Shown here piece after piece: positions 24,319 through 32,930 of a stretch of DNA of 64,000 nucleotides. Position 1 is the first letter of the stretch. Each line of letters starts with the position of its first letter. This DNA comes from UBA4416 sp048498515. GTDB lineage: Bacteria; Bacteroidota; Bacteroidia; B-17B0; Aurantibacillaceae. The notes below the pieces were generated by a model. That model was not told the DNA's origin. It did no database searches and saw only the letters and a program-made list of their open reading frames with translations. Where the stretch lies: positions 1 to 64,000 of the forward strand of contig JBEHXV010000021.1 of the NCBI GenBank assembly GCA_048498515.1, in the 5' to 3' direction. The position numbers and the translations under genes were made by a program.

Positions 24319-26343
24319 GTGCCATTCAAACTCACATCCGAATTTCAGCCTACGGGCGACCAGCCAACTGCTATTAAAGATTTAGTGGATGGCATTCAAT
24401 CAGGAACAAAACACCAGGTGCTTTTAGGTGTAACCGGTTCCGGAAAAACGTTTACTGCCGCCAATGTCATTCAGCAGGTTAATAAACCAACCCTCATACT
24501 AAGCCATAATAAAACACTGGCGGCCCAGCTGTTCAGTGAGTTTAAGCAATTCTTCCCGAACAATGCAGTGGAGTATTTTGTGAGTTATTACGATTACTAC
24601 CAGCCTGAGGCGTATTTGCCAACAACAGGAACTTATATTGAAAAAGACCTGCAGATCAATGATGAGATTGAGAAGTTGCGCATCAGCGCTTCATCGGCCT
24701 TATTATCGGGCAGGAGGGATGTGATTGTGATCTGCTCGGTATCCTGTATTTATGGTATTGGCAACCCCACTGATTTTAAAAAGAACATTATTGCAGTAGA
24801 AGTTGGCATGGTTGTTTCGCGCAACCGCTTGTTGCATTTACTGGTTGGCGCCTTATATTCAAGAACCACAGACGAGTTTAAGCGTAGTACCTTCAGGGTA
24901 AAAGGTGATACCGTTGATGTTAATTTATCGTATGCCGATCATGCCGTACGCATCAGCTTTTTTGGTGATGAGATCGAATCCATTGAAACCTTTGACCCGA
25001 AAGACGGCCTGGTGATTGAAAAGTTTGAGAGTTTCTCCATTTACCCTGCCAACATCTTTGTTACCGCGCCCGATACCATGAAAACAGCCATGGAGCTAAT
25101 CCAGGATGACCTGGTAAGGCACGTTGAGTTTTTGAACTCACAGGGTAAACAACTGGAAGCGAAACGCATTGAAGAGCGGGTTAACTACGACCTTGAAATG
25201 ATGCGTGAACTGGGTTATTGCAGTGGTATTGAAAATTATTCACGCTATATGGATGGGCGGGCTCCAGGCACACGACCTTTCTGTTTACTGGATTATTTCC
25301 CGGACGATTATTTAATGATAATTGACGAAAGCCACGCCACCATTCCGCAAATTGGCGCCATGTTTGGTGGTGACTTATCGCGCAAGCAAAACCTGGTGGA
25401 ATACGGTTTCCGTTTACCATCGGCATTGGATAACAGGCCTTTGAAGTTTGAAGAGTTTGAGAACCTGACGAATCAGCTCATATATGTATCGGCGACACCA
25501 GCTGAATATGAACTGAAAAAAGCGGATGGCATTTTGGTGGAACAATTAATTCGTCCTACCGGGATTCTTGACCCTGTTATTGAAGTACGACCAAGCGGCA
25601 ACCAGGTGGATGACTTGCTGGAAGAGATCCATAAAGTAGTGGAACGGGATGAACGTGTTTTAGTGACCACTTTAACCAAACGTATGGCTGAGGAATTGAC
25701 AAAATACCTTACCAAATTACAAATTCGCTGCCGTTACATCCACAGTGAAGTAGATACCCTGGAACGTGTAGAGATCCTTCGTCAACTGCGTGTTGGCATG
25801 TTTGACGTGTTGATTGGTATTAACCTGTTAAGGGAAGGGCTGGATTTGCCGGAAGTATCGCTGGTGTGCATTTTAGATGCTGACAAGGAAGGATTTTTAA
25901 GGAATGTGCGAAGCCTGGTTCAAACAACGGGCAGGGCCGCGCGTAATGTAAACGGGCGAGTAATCATGTATGCCGATAAAATAACCGACAGCATGAAACA
26001 AACCATTGATGAAACACAACGCCGTCGTAAAAAACAAATTGAATACAATTACACGCATGGCGTCACTCCAAAACAAGCCGGTAAAAAAATGCTGTTGCAG
26101 CCCAACGATCCTGGAATTGAGGTAACGGTTGATGGCAAGCTGGTAAGGGCTTATGTGGAGCCGGAAGAAATAAGTTATGCTGCCGATCCGGTAACACAAT
26201 ACATGACCAAAGACGAGTTGAAAAAACAGATCACCAAATTAAAAACAGCCATGCTCAAAGCCTCCAAGGAAATGGACTTTATGGAAGCGGCCAGGTTACG
26301 CGATGAAATGTATGGTTTGGAAAAGTTGCTAAACGATAAATAG
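24319..26343 (+). CDS. uvrB: Excinuclease ABC subunit B
   Basis: The 674-residue product is the damage-verifying helicase-like subunit of nucleotide excision repair. It shows Walker A GVTGSGKT (37-44), the beta-hairpin YYDYYQPEAYLP that inserts between strands, DEXX-type IIDESHATIPQ, helicase motif V/VI (GINLLREGLDLPE; QTTGRAARN) and the C-terminal UVR motif (EMDFMEAARLRDEMYGLE). The GTG start keeps the canonical beginning FKLTSEFQPTGDQP. The length is normal. It should act with UvrA and UvrC, encoded elsewhere. Confidence 0.98.
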   Translation: MPFKLTSEFQPTGDQPTAIKDLVDGIQSGTKHQVLLGVTGSGKTFTAANVIQQVNKPTLILSHNKTLAAQLFSEFKQFFPNNAVEYFVSYYDYYQPEAYLPTTGTYIEKDLQINDEIEKLRISASSALLSGRRDVIVICSVSCIYGIGNPTDFKKNIIAVEVGMVVSRNRLLHLLVGALYSRTTDEFKRSTFRVKGDTVDVNLSYADHAVRISFFGDEIESIETFDPKDGLVIEKFESFSIYPANIFVTAPDTMKTAMELIQDDLVRHVEFLNSQGKQLEAKRIEERVNYDLEMMRELGYCSGIENYSRYMDGRAPGTRPFCLLDYFPDDYLMIIDESHATIPQIGAMFGGDLSRKQNLVEYGFRLPSALDNRPLKFEEFENLTNQLIYVSATPAEYELKKADGILVEQLIRPTGILDPVIEVRPSGNQVDDLLEEIHKVVERDERVLVTTLTKRMAEELTKYLTKLQIRCRYIHSEVDTLERVEILRQLRVGMFDVLIGINLLREGLDLPEVSLVCILDADKEGFLRNVRSLVQTTGRAARNVNGRVIMYADKITDSMKQTIDETQRRRKKQIEYNYTHGVTPKQAGKKMLLQPNDPGIEVTVDGKLVRAYVEPEEISYAADPVTQYMTKDELKKQITKLKTAMLKASKEMDFMEAARLRDEMYGLEKLLNDK

Positions 26344-26345
26344 AT

Positions 26346-26415
26346 ATGAGTGGTGAGATATGAATTATGAGTGAAAACGTATCACAAACTCATAATTCAT
26401 ATCTTATAACTCATC
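26346..26415. repeat. Long imperfect inverted repeat between uvrB and prmC
   Basis: Arms of 27 bases pair with three mismatches: the inner 17 bases gagatatgaattatgag and ctcataattcatatctt, plus outer atgagt/actcat. There is no T-run, so it is not a standard terminator. It could fold as RNA between the two genes or be a decayed mobile palindrome. Confidence 0.6.
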
Positions 26416-26424
26416 ATTCAAAAT

Positions 26425-27300
26425 ATGAGAATTGCCTCCAATAAATTATCTGAATTATACACATTCTACAGGAATGAATTGTCTTCTATTTACGACGAGG
26501 GTGAATTGTATGCCATCTTTGAACTGATTTGTGAAAAGTATTTAGGCTTTTCGAAGACGGAGCTAAGAATAAAATTTGAAGACAAGATCAACCAGTCCAA
26601 TCTTATTAATATTTATAATACAGGTGTTGAACTCCGAAAAGGAATACCTGTTCAGTACATTTTAGGGGAAGCCGATTTTTATAATTTAAAATTCAATGTT
26701 AATTCATCTACCCTGATCCCACGCCCCGAAACCGAAGAACTGGTAGATGTGGTCATTAAACAATTCAAAACTTATAACTCATCTCTCCTCTCTGTTTTAG
26801 ACATTGGCACCGGTTCGGGCTGTATTCCTGTTACTTTAAAAAAATATTTACCCGCCGCGAAGGTGTCAGGGATTGATATTTCTGACAAGGCACTGGAAGT
26901 GGCAAAATCAAATGCCCTTAAAAATAATGTGGATGTTACGTTTTTTAAAGTGGATATTCTATCCCAATCTCCGGTTCAACATTCACCATTCAACATCATT
27001 ATCAGCAACCCTCCTTATGTTTTAAATTCGGAAGCCGCTCATATGGATGCGAGGGTACTGGAACATGAACCACACCTGGCTTTGTTTGTAAAAGACAACG
27101 ATCCTATTATTTTTTATAAACGAATTATTGACCTTTGTGAAACTGATTTAGAATCAGGCGGTTACCTATACTTCGAGCTAAATCCCCTGTACGCTTCGGA
27201 TGTAAAAAACTATGCAAATGCGGCTAATTTATTTATTTTTACAGAGCTTATAAATGATATGAGCGACAAGCAACGTTTTTTAAAAGCACAAAAAAAATGA
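26425..27300 (+). CDS. prmC: Release factor glutamine methyltransferase
   Basis: This 291-residue SAM-dependent enzyme methylates the glutamine of the GGQ motif in release factors. An N-terminal helical domain precedes the Rossmann methyltransferase domain with LDIGTGSGCIPVTL and the catalytic SNPPYV motif. The PrfA substrate is encoded at 9.2 kb. The TonB-domain gene starts inside its last codons (ATGA overlap of 4 bases), so the two are translationally coupled. Confidence 0.95.
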   Translation: MRIASNKLSELYTFYRNELSSIYDEGELYAIFELICEKYLGFSKTELRIKFEDKINQSNLINIYNTGVELRKGIPVQYILGEADFYNLKFNVNSSTLIPRPETEELVDVVIKQFKTYNSSLLSVLDIGTGSGCIPVTLKKYLPAAKVSGIDISDKALEVAKSNALKNNVDVTFFKVDILSQSPVQHSPFNIIISNPPYVLNSEAAHMDARVLEHEPHLALFVKDNDPIIFYKRIIDLCETDLESGGYLYFELNPLYASDVKNYANAANLFIFTELINDMSDKQRFLKAQKK

Positions 27301-28082
27301 AATACCTTTTAGTCCTTTTCATCTTAGCATCTTCTTTAGCATTTTCACAGGAACGAATTGAAACAACCGTTGATGTTCCCGCACAACCCATTGGCGGGAA
27401 AACGGATGTAGATTATGTATTTCAGTCGCAGGTCATTTACCCTGATAATTTATTGAAGAAAAAAGTGGCAGAAGACGTAGCCATTTATTTTATCGTATCG
27501 GCTGATGGGAGCGTGAAAGACATTGAATTTAAACAAACCTACCAGGAAGAGTTCCAGAAAGAAGCGAAGCGCCTGCTGCGTTATTTTGAATTCCTTCCTG
27601 CCAAGATCGGTAACGTGAATGTAGCGTCTCAAAGTTTCCTGGTATTTAAGTTCAATCCCGATACATATAAAAAATATACAAAAGCAAGAGGTTTTGTGGT
27701 TCATAAAGAGCAAGCTTTATTTGATACCAGCTTTGTGATCTATTCAAGGGCTGATGCCTCGCCCGACTATTATAAAGGCGAAGAGGCTTTGGGAGAATTT
27801 GTACTGGCCAACCTGGAATATCCCGACCTTGCAATTCGCCAAAACATACAGGGTACAGTAGTACTAAGTTTTGTGGTTGAACCAAATGGCACCTTAAGCA
27901 ATATGTTTGCCGAAAAAGAGATCAATCATTTACTCACAAAAGAAGCTCTGCGCATCATGCGTGACACCAAATGGAAACCAGGCAAAAAAGACGGGAAATA
28001 TGTAAGGTACAAATGGAAATATCCCATTGTATTTAATATAAACAATACTCATAAAGATAACGCTACCAGTGAACAACGATAA
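27297..28082 (+). CDS. Periplasmic protein with two TonB C-terminal-like domains
   Basis: The 261-residue protein has a signal peptide (MKYLLVLFILASSLAFSQ) and two segments resembling TonB C-terminal domains. The first (about 45-125) contains VIYPDNLLKKKVAEDVAIYF and VSADGSVKDIEF. The second (about 165-250) contains YPDLAIRQNIQGTVVLSF, VEPNGTLSN and KWKPGKKDGK. There is no proline-rich linker or separate membrane anchor as in true TonB. Such proteins are common in Bacteroidota and may bind outer-membrane receptors or peptidoglycan. It overlaps prmC by 4 bases. Confidence 0.82.
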   Translation: MKYLLVLFILASSLAFSQERIETTVDVPAQPIGGKTDVDYVFQSQVIYPDNLLKKKVAEDVAIYFIVSADGSVKDIEFKQTYQEEFQKEAKRLLRYFEFLPAKIGNVNVASQSFLVFKFNPDTYKKYTKARGFVVHKEQALFDTSFVIYSRADASPDYYKGEEALGEFVLANLEYPDLAIRQNIQGTVVLSFVVEPNGTLSNMFAEKEINHLLTKEALRIMRDTKWKPGKKDGKYVRYKWKYPIVFNINNTHKDNATSEQR

Positions 28083-28086
28083 ATAA

Positions 28087-28158
28087 TTACGAATTGGTAC
28101 GAATATACGAATGTCTTCACATACACACATTCGTATATTCGTAATCAAATTCGTAATC
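28087..28158. repeat. Inverted repeat, 'acgaatatacgaat' family
   Basis: Arms attacgaattggtacgaata... (28087-28115) and its complement (28128-28158) pair almost fully apart from a 2-base gap. Core words are tacgaatatacgaatg and attcgtatattcgtaat. A second family member is at 47769-47832. It lies between the TonB-domain gene and hutH. Confidence 0.7.
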
Positions 28159-28181
28159 ATAAAACGAAAACAGACTTTAAC

Positions 28182-29669
28182 ATGAATCATCACATCTCTA
28201 CCGACAAACAAATTACCCTCAAAGACATTCAGCATATCCTCGAATCGAACGCGACTTTAAACTTATCGGATAAAGCAAAAAAAAATATTGTTGCCTGCCG
28301 CGATTACCTTGATAAAAAAATGGCTTCGCAAAAAGAACCTATTTATGGAATTAATACAGGCTTTGGTTCCTTGTGCAATGTCATTATTCCTGATAATGAA
28401 CTGGAGCAGTTGCAAACCAACCTGGTTATGTCGCATGCCTGCGGAATGGGGCAGGAGGTGCCTTTGGAAATTGTACGCATCATGCTTTTGCTAAAAGTAC
28501 AATCTCTTTCATATGGTAAAAGCGCTGTGCAATTACAAACTGTTGAACGTTTGATCGATTTGTACAACTATAAAGTATATCCTATTGTTTACGAACAGGG
28601 TTCATTGGGCGCGTCGGGCGACCTTTCGCCTTTAGCCCATTTATGCCTGCCTTTATTGGGTATGGGCGAAGTGAATTACCAGGGTAATAAGCGTCAGGCA
28701 GCCGATGTATTAAAGGAATTAGGTTTAACGCCCATCACCTTAAAATCCAAAGAAGGTTTAGCGTTATTGAACGGGACCCAGTTTATGAGTGCTTATGGCG
28801 TTTGGTGTTTATTAAAATCAACCAAATTAAATATCCTGGCTGATTTTATTGGAGCTATTTCATTGGATGGATTTGATGGGAGAATAGAACCATTTAAAGA
28901 TAACATTCATATCATACGTCCTCACAAAGGCCAGCTGCAAACAGCAAGGGCCATTCGTGAACATTTAAAGGACAGTGAAATTCTGGCGCAAGCCAAAGTA
29001 CAGGTTCAGGATCCGTATTCTTTCCGTTGCATTCCACAGGTGCATGGCGCTACTAAAGACGCGACCGCTTACGTGAATTCGGTATTTGAAACGGAGATAA
29101 ATTCGGTAACCGATAATCCAACCGTGTTCCCGGAAGACGATGAAGTGATTAGCGGCGGAAATTTCCACGGTCAGCCATTAGCTATTTCATTAGACTTTTT
29201 AGCCATTGCCATTGCCGAGCTCGGCAACATTTCTGAAAGACGTGTGTACCAATTGATTTCCGGCAGCCGTAATTTACCGGCTTTTTTAGTGGCTAAACCG
29301 GGATTAAATTCGGGCTTTATGATCCCTCAATATACGGCTGCCAGCATTGTGAGCCAAAACAAGCAATTGTGCACCCCGGCCAGTATCGACAGCATTGTAT
29401 CCAGCAACGGGCAGGAAGACCATGTGAGCATGGGCGCCAATGCCGCAACCAAATGCTATAAAGTAATTGAGAACGTGGAAAAATTACTGGCCATTGAATT
29501 ACTGAATGCCTCACAAGCCATTGAGTTCAGAAGGCCTTTAAAGTCTTCGCAAAAAATTGAAAAAGTACTGGCAGATTTCCGAAAACAAATTCCTTTTATT
29601 AAGGATGACAAGATCATGTATCAGGAAATGGAAGCGACCTTGCAGTTTGTGAAAACATTAAATATATAG
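28182..29669 (+). CDS. hutH: Histidine ammonia-lyase
   Basis: The 495-residue enzyme deaminates histidine to urocanate, the first step of histidine degradation. The MIO prosthetic group forms from Ala-Ser-Gly in GSLGASGDLSPLAHL (ASG at 144-146). Other family blocks are YGINTGFGSL, EQGSLGASGDL, NGTQFMSAYG and TDNPTVF. Length and motifs are normal, and the histidine-specific LNGTQF block argues against PAL/TAL. The next hut gene in the window, hutG, is almost 20 kb away, so the pathway is not one operon here. Confidence 0.94.
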   Translation: MNHHISTDKQITLKDIQHILESNATLNLSDKAKKNIVACRDYLDKKMASQKEPIYGINTGFGSLCNVIIPDNELEQLQTNLVMSHACGMGQEVPLEIVRIMLLLKVQSLSYGKSAVQLQTVERLIDLYNYKVYPIVYEQGSLGASGDLSPLAHLCLPLLGMGEVNYQGNKRQAADVLKELGLTPITLKSKEGLALLNGTQFMSAYGVWCLLKSTKLNILADFIGAISLDGFDGRIEPFKDNIHIIRPHKGQLQTARAIREHLKDSEILAQAKVQVQDPYSFRCIPQVHGATKDATAYVNSVFETEINSVTDNPTVFPEDDEVISGGNFHGQPLAISLDFLAIAIAELGNISERRVYQLISGSRNLPAFLVAKPGLNSGFMIPQYTAASIVSQNKQLCTPASIDSIVSSNGQEDHVSMGANAATKCYKVIENVEKLLAIELLNASQAIEFRRPLKSSQKIEKVLADFRKQIPFIKDDKIMYQEMEATLQFVKTLNI

Positions 29670-29688
29670 TAAAGGTAAACTCACTCAT

Positions 29689-29722
29689 GAATATGAGATG
29701 CTGAAACAAGTTCAGCATGACG
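29689..29722. repeat. Short palindromic element 'gctgaa...ttcagc' family
   Basis: Sequence gagatgctgaaacaagttcagcatgacg forms a 7-base stem (tgctgaa/ttcagca, loop acaag). Its word cagcatgacg is typical of dispersed Bacteroidota elements. It sits between hutH and the TIMP-like gene. Confidence 0.5.
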
Positions 29723-29741
29723 TGATTTCAAATTAATAATT

Positions 29742-30320
29742 ATGAAAAAACTATTTACCATACTTTTTGTTTGTACAGTCAAACTCATCTTTGCCTGCCA
29801 GTGTCCTGTGACAGAATTATCGGAGAAGGAACTGAACAAGTACGACCTGATCTTTAAGGGCACGATTCAATCCGTAAAATTAAATAAGGAAAAGAGCGAG
29901 GCTTTGTTCCTGATTGAAGAATTGTATAAAGGAAATGCGGCAGCTTCTTTCAAAATTTATTTCAACGACCTGGATAACTGCAAGCTGGAATTAAGAGCGG
30001 GAGATGAATGGATTATTTATACCAATTATCATCAAGTGGATAATGCCAAACTTGATTTTTGCAGCCGGAGCCGTAAATTCTTTAAGGTAGCCAAAGAAGA
30101 TTTTTTTGCCGTAACTACCGGTATTTCCTATGAAGAAGAATTACGTTTCCTGCAAACAACATTAGGCCTTCATAAATTATTAAAGGATAATCCCAATAAA
30201 GTGGAAAACAGGAACATTATTCCAAGCAGCAACCAGTTTATCGTTATTATTATCTGTTCCATTCTTGGCGTCCTGTTGATTTACGTGATCGTGAATAAAT
30301 TATTTAAAAAATACAGTTAA
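29742..30320 (+). CDS. TIMP/NTR-like secreted protein with C-terminal membrane anchor
   Basis: This encodes 192 residues. A signal peptide ends just before ACQCPV, so the mature protein starts with a Cys-x-Cys pair as in TIMP/netrin-like OB-fold domains. The segment YDLIFKGTIQSVKLN and the later cysteines (NCKLELRAGDEW; DFCSRSR) fit that fold. A C-terminal hydrophobic helix (QFIVIIICSILGVLLIYVIV) with basic tail anchors it. It is likely on the periplasmic or outer face. Family assignment is by cysteine pattern only; function in bacteria is unclear. Confidence 0.68.
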   Translation: MKKLFTILFVCTVKLIFACQCPVTELSEKELNKYDLIFKGTIQSVKLNKEKSEALFLIEELYKGNAAASFKIYFNDLDNCKLELRAGDEWIIYTNYHQVDNAKLDFCSRSRKFFKVAKEDFFAVTTGISYEEELRFLQTTLGLHKLLKDNPNKVENRNIIPSSNQFIVIIICSILGVLLIYVIVNKLFKKYS

Positions 30321-30332
30321 TACCATATTACA

Positions 30333-30968
30333 ATGAAAGTTCAGTTACACAAAGCACACCCCTGGCATGGGATTTCTTATGGAGATAAAGCCCCCGAAAT
30401 TATCACTTCTTTCATTGAAATGGTCCCGGCCGATCATGTAAAATATGAAATTGACAAGGAAACGGGCTACCGTAAAGTAGACAGACCTCAGAAATTCTCG
30501 AATATCATTCCGGCTCTATACGGCTTTGTGCCCCGCACATTTTGCGGTGAGGAAATTGCGGCGCGCGCCAACGAACGTACAAACCGTACCGACATTATCG
30601 GCGACGGCGATCCTTTGGATATTTGTGTATTGACCGAGCGCAACATTACCAGCGGCGATATTATTGTAGAAGCCATTCCTATTGGTGGTTTCCGAATGAT
30701 TGACAAGAACGAAGCGGATGATAAGATCATAGCGGTAATGGCCAAGGATGAGATTTACAGCAAGTGGAGAGACATTTTGGATTGCCCTGAACCGTTGATA
30801 AACCGTTTGCGTCACTACTTTTTAACCTACAAAAATATTCCGGGTGAAACAACAGCCATTGTTGAGATAACAGAAACCTACGGTAGGGAAGAGGCACATG
30901 AGGTCATACGAAGAAGTATAAAGGATTATAACAAAACCTACCGTTCATTCATGGACCTGGGGATGTAA
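30333..30968 (+). CDS. ppa: Inorganic pyrophosphatase
   Basis: This 211-residue soluble family I enzyme hydrolyses pyrophosphate to two phosphates. The signature metal-binding motif DGDPLD is at 91-96 (preceded by NRTDIIG), with the substrate lysines and tyrosines in YEIDKETGYRKVDRP and ITETYGREEAHEVI. It is slightly longer than the E. coli enzyme (about 175 residues), as is common in Bacteroidota. It follows the TIMP-like gene by 12 bases. Confidence 0.95.
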   Translation: MKVQLHKAHPWHGISYGDKAPEIITSFIEMVPADHVKYEIDKETGYRKVDRPQKFSNIIPALYGFVPRTFCGEEIAARANERTNRTDIIGDGDPLDICVLTERNITSGDIIVEAIPIGGFRMIDKNEADDKIIAVMAKDEIYSKWRDILDCPEPLINRLRHYFLTYKNIPGETTAIVEITETYGREEAHEVIRRSIKDYNKTYRSFMDLGM

Positions 30969-31001
30969 ACAATAATTTAAGAGTTGTTCCGTTATTGAAT
31001 T

Positions 31002-31307
31002 ATGGAAAATACGTTATCTTACAACAAACAATACCTTACCATTGCAGGGGTAACACTATTGTCTATTTTTCTACTATTCTCCATCGACAAGGACACCCAT
31101 TCGGTTTCGGACCTGTTTAAGCCGGGAAATATTGCGGCTTTGATTGTTTATTACCTGCCAACCTTTTTAATTTGTTTTGGCCTGTTCAGGCTTTTTATTT
31201 ACAAACAAAAAGGACCCCGTAGTTTAACGTTGTCGCTTACCATCGGGATCCCTTTAAGTTTTGTGATTGTCATCAGCACGTTGCTGACATTGAGGCATTG
31301 GATTTAA
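31002..31307 (+). CDS. Small membrane protein, unknown function
   Basis: The 101-residue protein has three hydrophobic segments (about residues 11-27, 43-64 and 78-96) and a conserved-looking basic loop YKQKGPRSLTLSL. No family is recognised. It lies 33 bases after pyrophosphatase in the same direction. Confidence 0.65.
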   Translation: MENTLSYNKQYLTIAGVTLLSIFLLFSIDKDTHSVSDLFKPGNIAALIVYYLPTFLICFGLFRLFIYKQKGPRSLTLSLTIGIPLSFVIVISTLLTLRHWI

Positions 31308-31332
31308 CTACAGAGATTAGCTTCTGCTTTTA

Positions 31333-31353
31333 CATCATTGCGAGGAGGGTACT
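31333..31353. repeat. Truncated REP-like element
   Basis: The words tcattgcgaggaggg and ctgacgaa are the left-hand part of the 'gaagcaatgacg' family (full copies at 2458 and 12856), without the hairpin arm. It lies between convergent genes. Confidence 0.5.
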
Positions 31354-31359
31354 GACGAA

Positions 31360-31719
31360 TTAGTCTTTAGGTTCCCAAAGCTCTATCTTATTTCCTTCGG
31401 GGTCATATACCCAGGCAAAACGTCCATAACTTTCGTCCATGCGCTTTTCATCAATTTTTACACCGGCTGCTTTGAGCTGTTCTAAAAATTTATCAATGTC
31501 GGTCACCCTGAAATTGAGCATGAACTGCTGTTCAGGCCTTCCAAAATAATCGGTATCCTCCTTAAAAGGACAAAATACAGTTGGGCCCGCTTCCTGTTGC
31601 CAGGGTACATAATTTTTAACATCGTTAATACCAAAATGTTGTTCGTACCAATTGGCTAATGCTTTATTGTCTTTTGAGCGGAAGAAGAACCCGCCGATTC
31701 CTGAAACTAATTTTTCCAT
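31360..31719 (-). CDS. VOC family (glyoxalase-like) protein
   Basis: The 119-residue protein has the beta-alpha-beta-beta-beta fold of the vicinal oxygen chelate family. It starts GGFFFRSKDNKALANWYEQHFG and ends FAWVYDPEGNKIELWEPKD, with the usual metal-ligand glutamate (Glu in IELWEP). Substrate unknown; the short single-domain form is often a lyase or a resistance-type binding protein. It follows the DUF4199 gene by 21 bases on the same strand. Confidence 0.88.
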   Translation of the reverse strand: MEKLVSGIGGFFFRSKDNKALANWYEQHFGINDVKNYVPWQQEAGPTVFCPFKEDTDYFGRPEQQFMLNFRVTDIDKFLEQLKAAGVKIDEKRMDESYGRFAWVYDPEGNKIELWEPKD

Positions 31720-31740
31720 ATGATTTATTTTTATGATTTA

Positions 31741-32277
31741 CTATGCTGTTTGGGGCAGATCGGTATTTTTCTTTTTTAAGATAAGGGCTGCAATAAGGGC
31801 AACGATGATACCAACCGGCAAAATCTCCATATAAGTTAATAAGGCAAAGAATACCGGATTCTTATACATTTCCTTGTATTTTGCCATTTCGGCAACCTGC
31901 GCGTCAATGGCAGCCTGGCTGGCACCACTGTTCTTTAATTCATTAACCATGCTGTTGGCATACATATCCATAAAATCGGGCATGAAGAAATGAAATTCGA
32001 AAGCCCACACCACCACATAAAAAGTAGAGGCGATGAGGGAAATTAACAAGCCAATGGTAAAGGCTTTGCCAAAGGTAATGAGGCCATCGTTATATTTATC
32101 CCTGAAGTTTTTAATTCCCACAAAAATAAAAGAGAAAGCAATAAGCATGGAGGCATAGCCAATGAGCATGCTATGCTCGAACCCCGGATTGTTTTTTAAA
32201 GTGGCCATGCTCACCGCCATAAAAGTGCTCACAATGACCCCTGAGATGCACCCAAATACTAAGACATTTTTTTTCAT
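31741..32277 (-). CDS. DUF4199 family membrane protein
   Basis: The 178-residue protein has four hydrophobic segments: VFGCISGVIVSTFMAVS, SMLIAFSFIFVGI, GLLISLIASTFYVVVW and LPVGIIVALIAALIL. Between segments 1 and 2 and after 2 lie FRDKYNDGLITFGKAF, a typical DUF4199 loop. The family is confined to Bacteroidota and uncharacterised. A TAATTTTG box lies upstream on this strand at 32309-32316. It is likely cotranscribed with the VOC gene. Confidence 0.85.
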   Translation of the reverse strand: MKKNVLVFGCISGVIVSTFMAVSMATLKNNPGFEHSMLIGYASMLIAFSFIFVGIKNFRDKYNDGLITFGKAFTIGLLISLIASTFYVVVWAFEFHFFMPDFMDMYANSMVNELKNSGASQAAIDAQVAEMAKYKEMYKNPVFFALLTYMEILPVGIIVALIAALILKKKNTDLPQTA

Positions 32278-32308
32278 GTGTTTAATTTTTTAATTGATTA
32301 ATATGGGG

Positions 32309-32316
32309 CAAAATTA
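32309..32316 (-). promoter_or_regulatory. -7 element TAATTTTG of the DUF4199/VOC unit
   Basis: Exact TAnnTTTG on the minus strand, 31 bases before the DUF4199 start; no clear -33 box. Confidence 0.5.
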
Positions 32317-32397
32317 TACAGGCAAGGGTCCTTTTTCTTCATACTTTCGGGTGATTTTAGGCTTTAATGCAACAATCACACTTAAGTACCATTAATG

Positions 32398-32919
32398 TTA
32401 TTGTATGATTTTCAGCTGTTTAGCTTTTTCAATGGCCTGGGTCCTTCGTTTTACATCCAGCTTTACAAATAAATTTGAACTATGCGTTTTAATAGTGTTT
32501 AATGATACAAATAATGCAGCGGCTATTTCCTGGTTGCTCATTCCTTTAGCCATCAATTGTAATACTTCAAGCTCCCTTTTACTGATCTCCAGTTTGTTCA
32601 GTTCTTTTTCATTCATTATGAATTCCTGCTCAACCGGCACAAAAATCTCTTTTTCAACATTTACAATGATCTCTCTTTCAACGATCACGGTTTCCTTTTT
32701 GGGCCTGGCCAGTTTCAAAGCCAGCCATATGCCCAGTCCCATAAAAATAAGAGCAATGGCCCCGATATAAATTTCGGAGGAGTTATGAATGATCATGAAA
32801 CGGTATTCCAGCCATTTTAATAAAAACAACAGCAATGCCAGCGAAATGCCGTAAAGGATCAAGAGTTTATTTTTTTGAATAAAACCGGCTGTCATTGCAG
32901 AAAAAGAGATTTTTTGCAA
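32398..32919 (-). CDS. Membrane-tethered LuxR-type regulator
   Basis: The 173-residue protein has two N-terminal membrane segments (about residues 17-34 and 48-68), a charged coiled-coil linker (KKETVIVEREIIVNVEKEI), and a C-terminal LuxR/GerE helix-turn-helix. The recognition region is SNQEIAAALFVSLNTIKTHSSNLF. It has no receiver domain, so it probably senses something at the membrane or is released or dimerised there. It lies 11 bases after the PD40 lipoprotein gene, which is upstream on the same strand and likely cotranscribed. Confidence 0.85.
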   Translation of the reverse strand: MQKISFSAMTAGFIQKNKLLILYGISLALLLFLLKWLEYRFMIIHNSSEIYIGAIALIFMGLGIWLALKLARPKKETVIVEREIIVNVEKEIFVPVEQEFIMNEKELNKLEISKRELEVLQLMAKGMSNQEIAAALFVSLNTIKTHSSNLFVKLDVKRRTQAIEKAKQLKIIQ

Positions 32920-32930
32920 AGATAGAGTTT

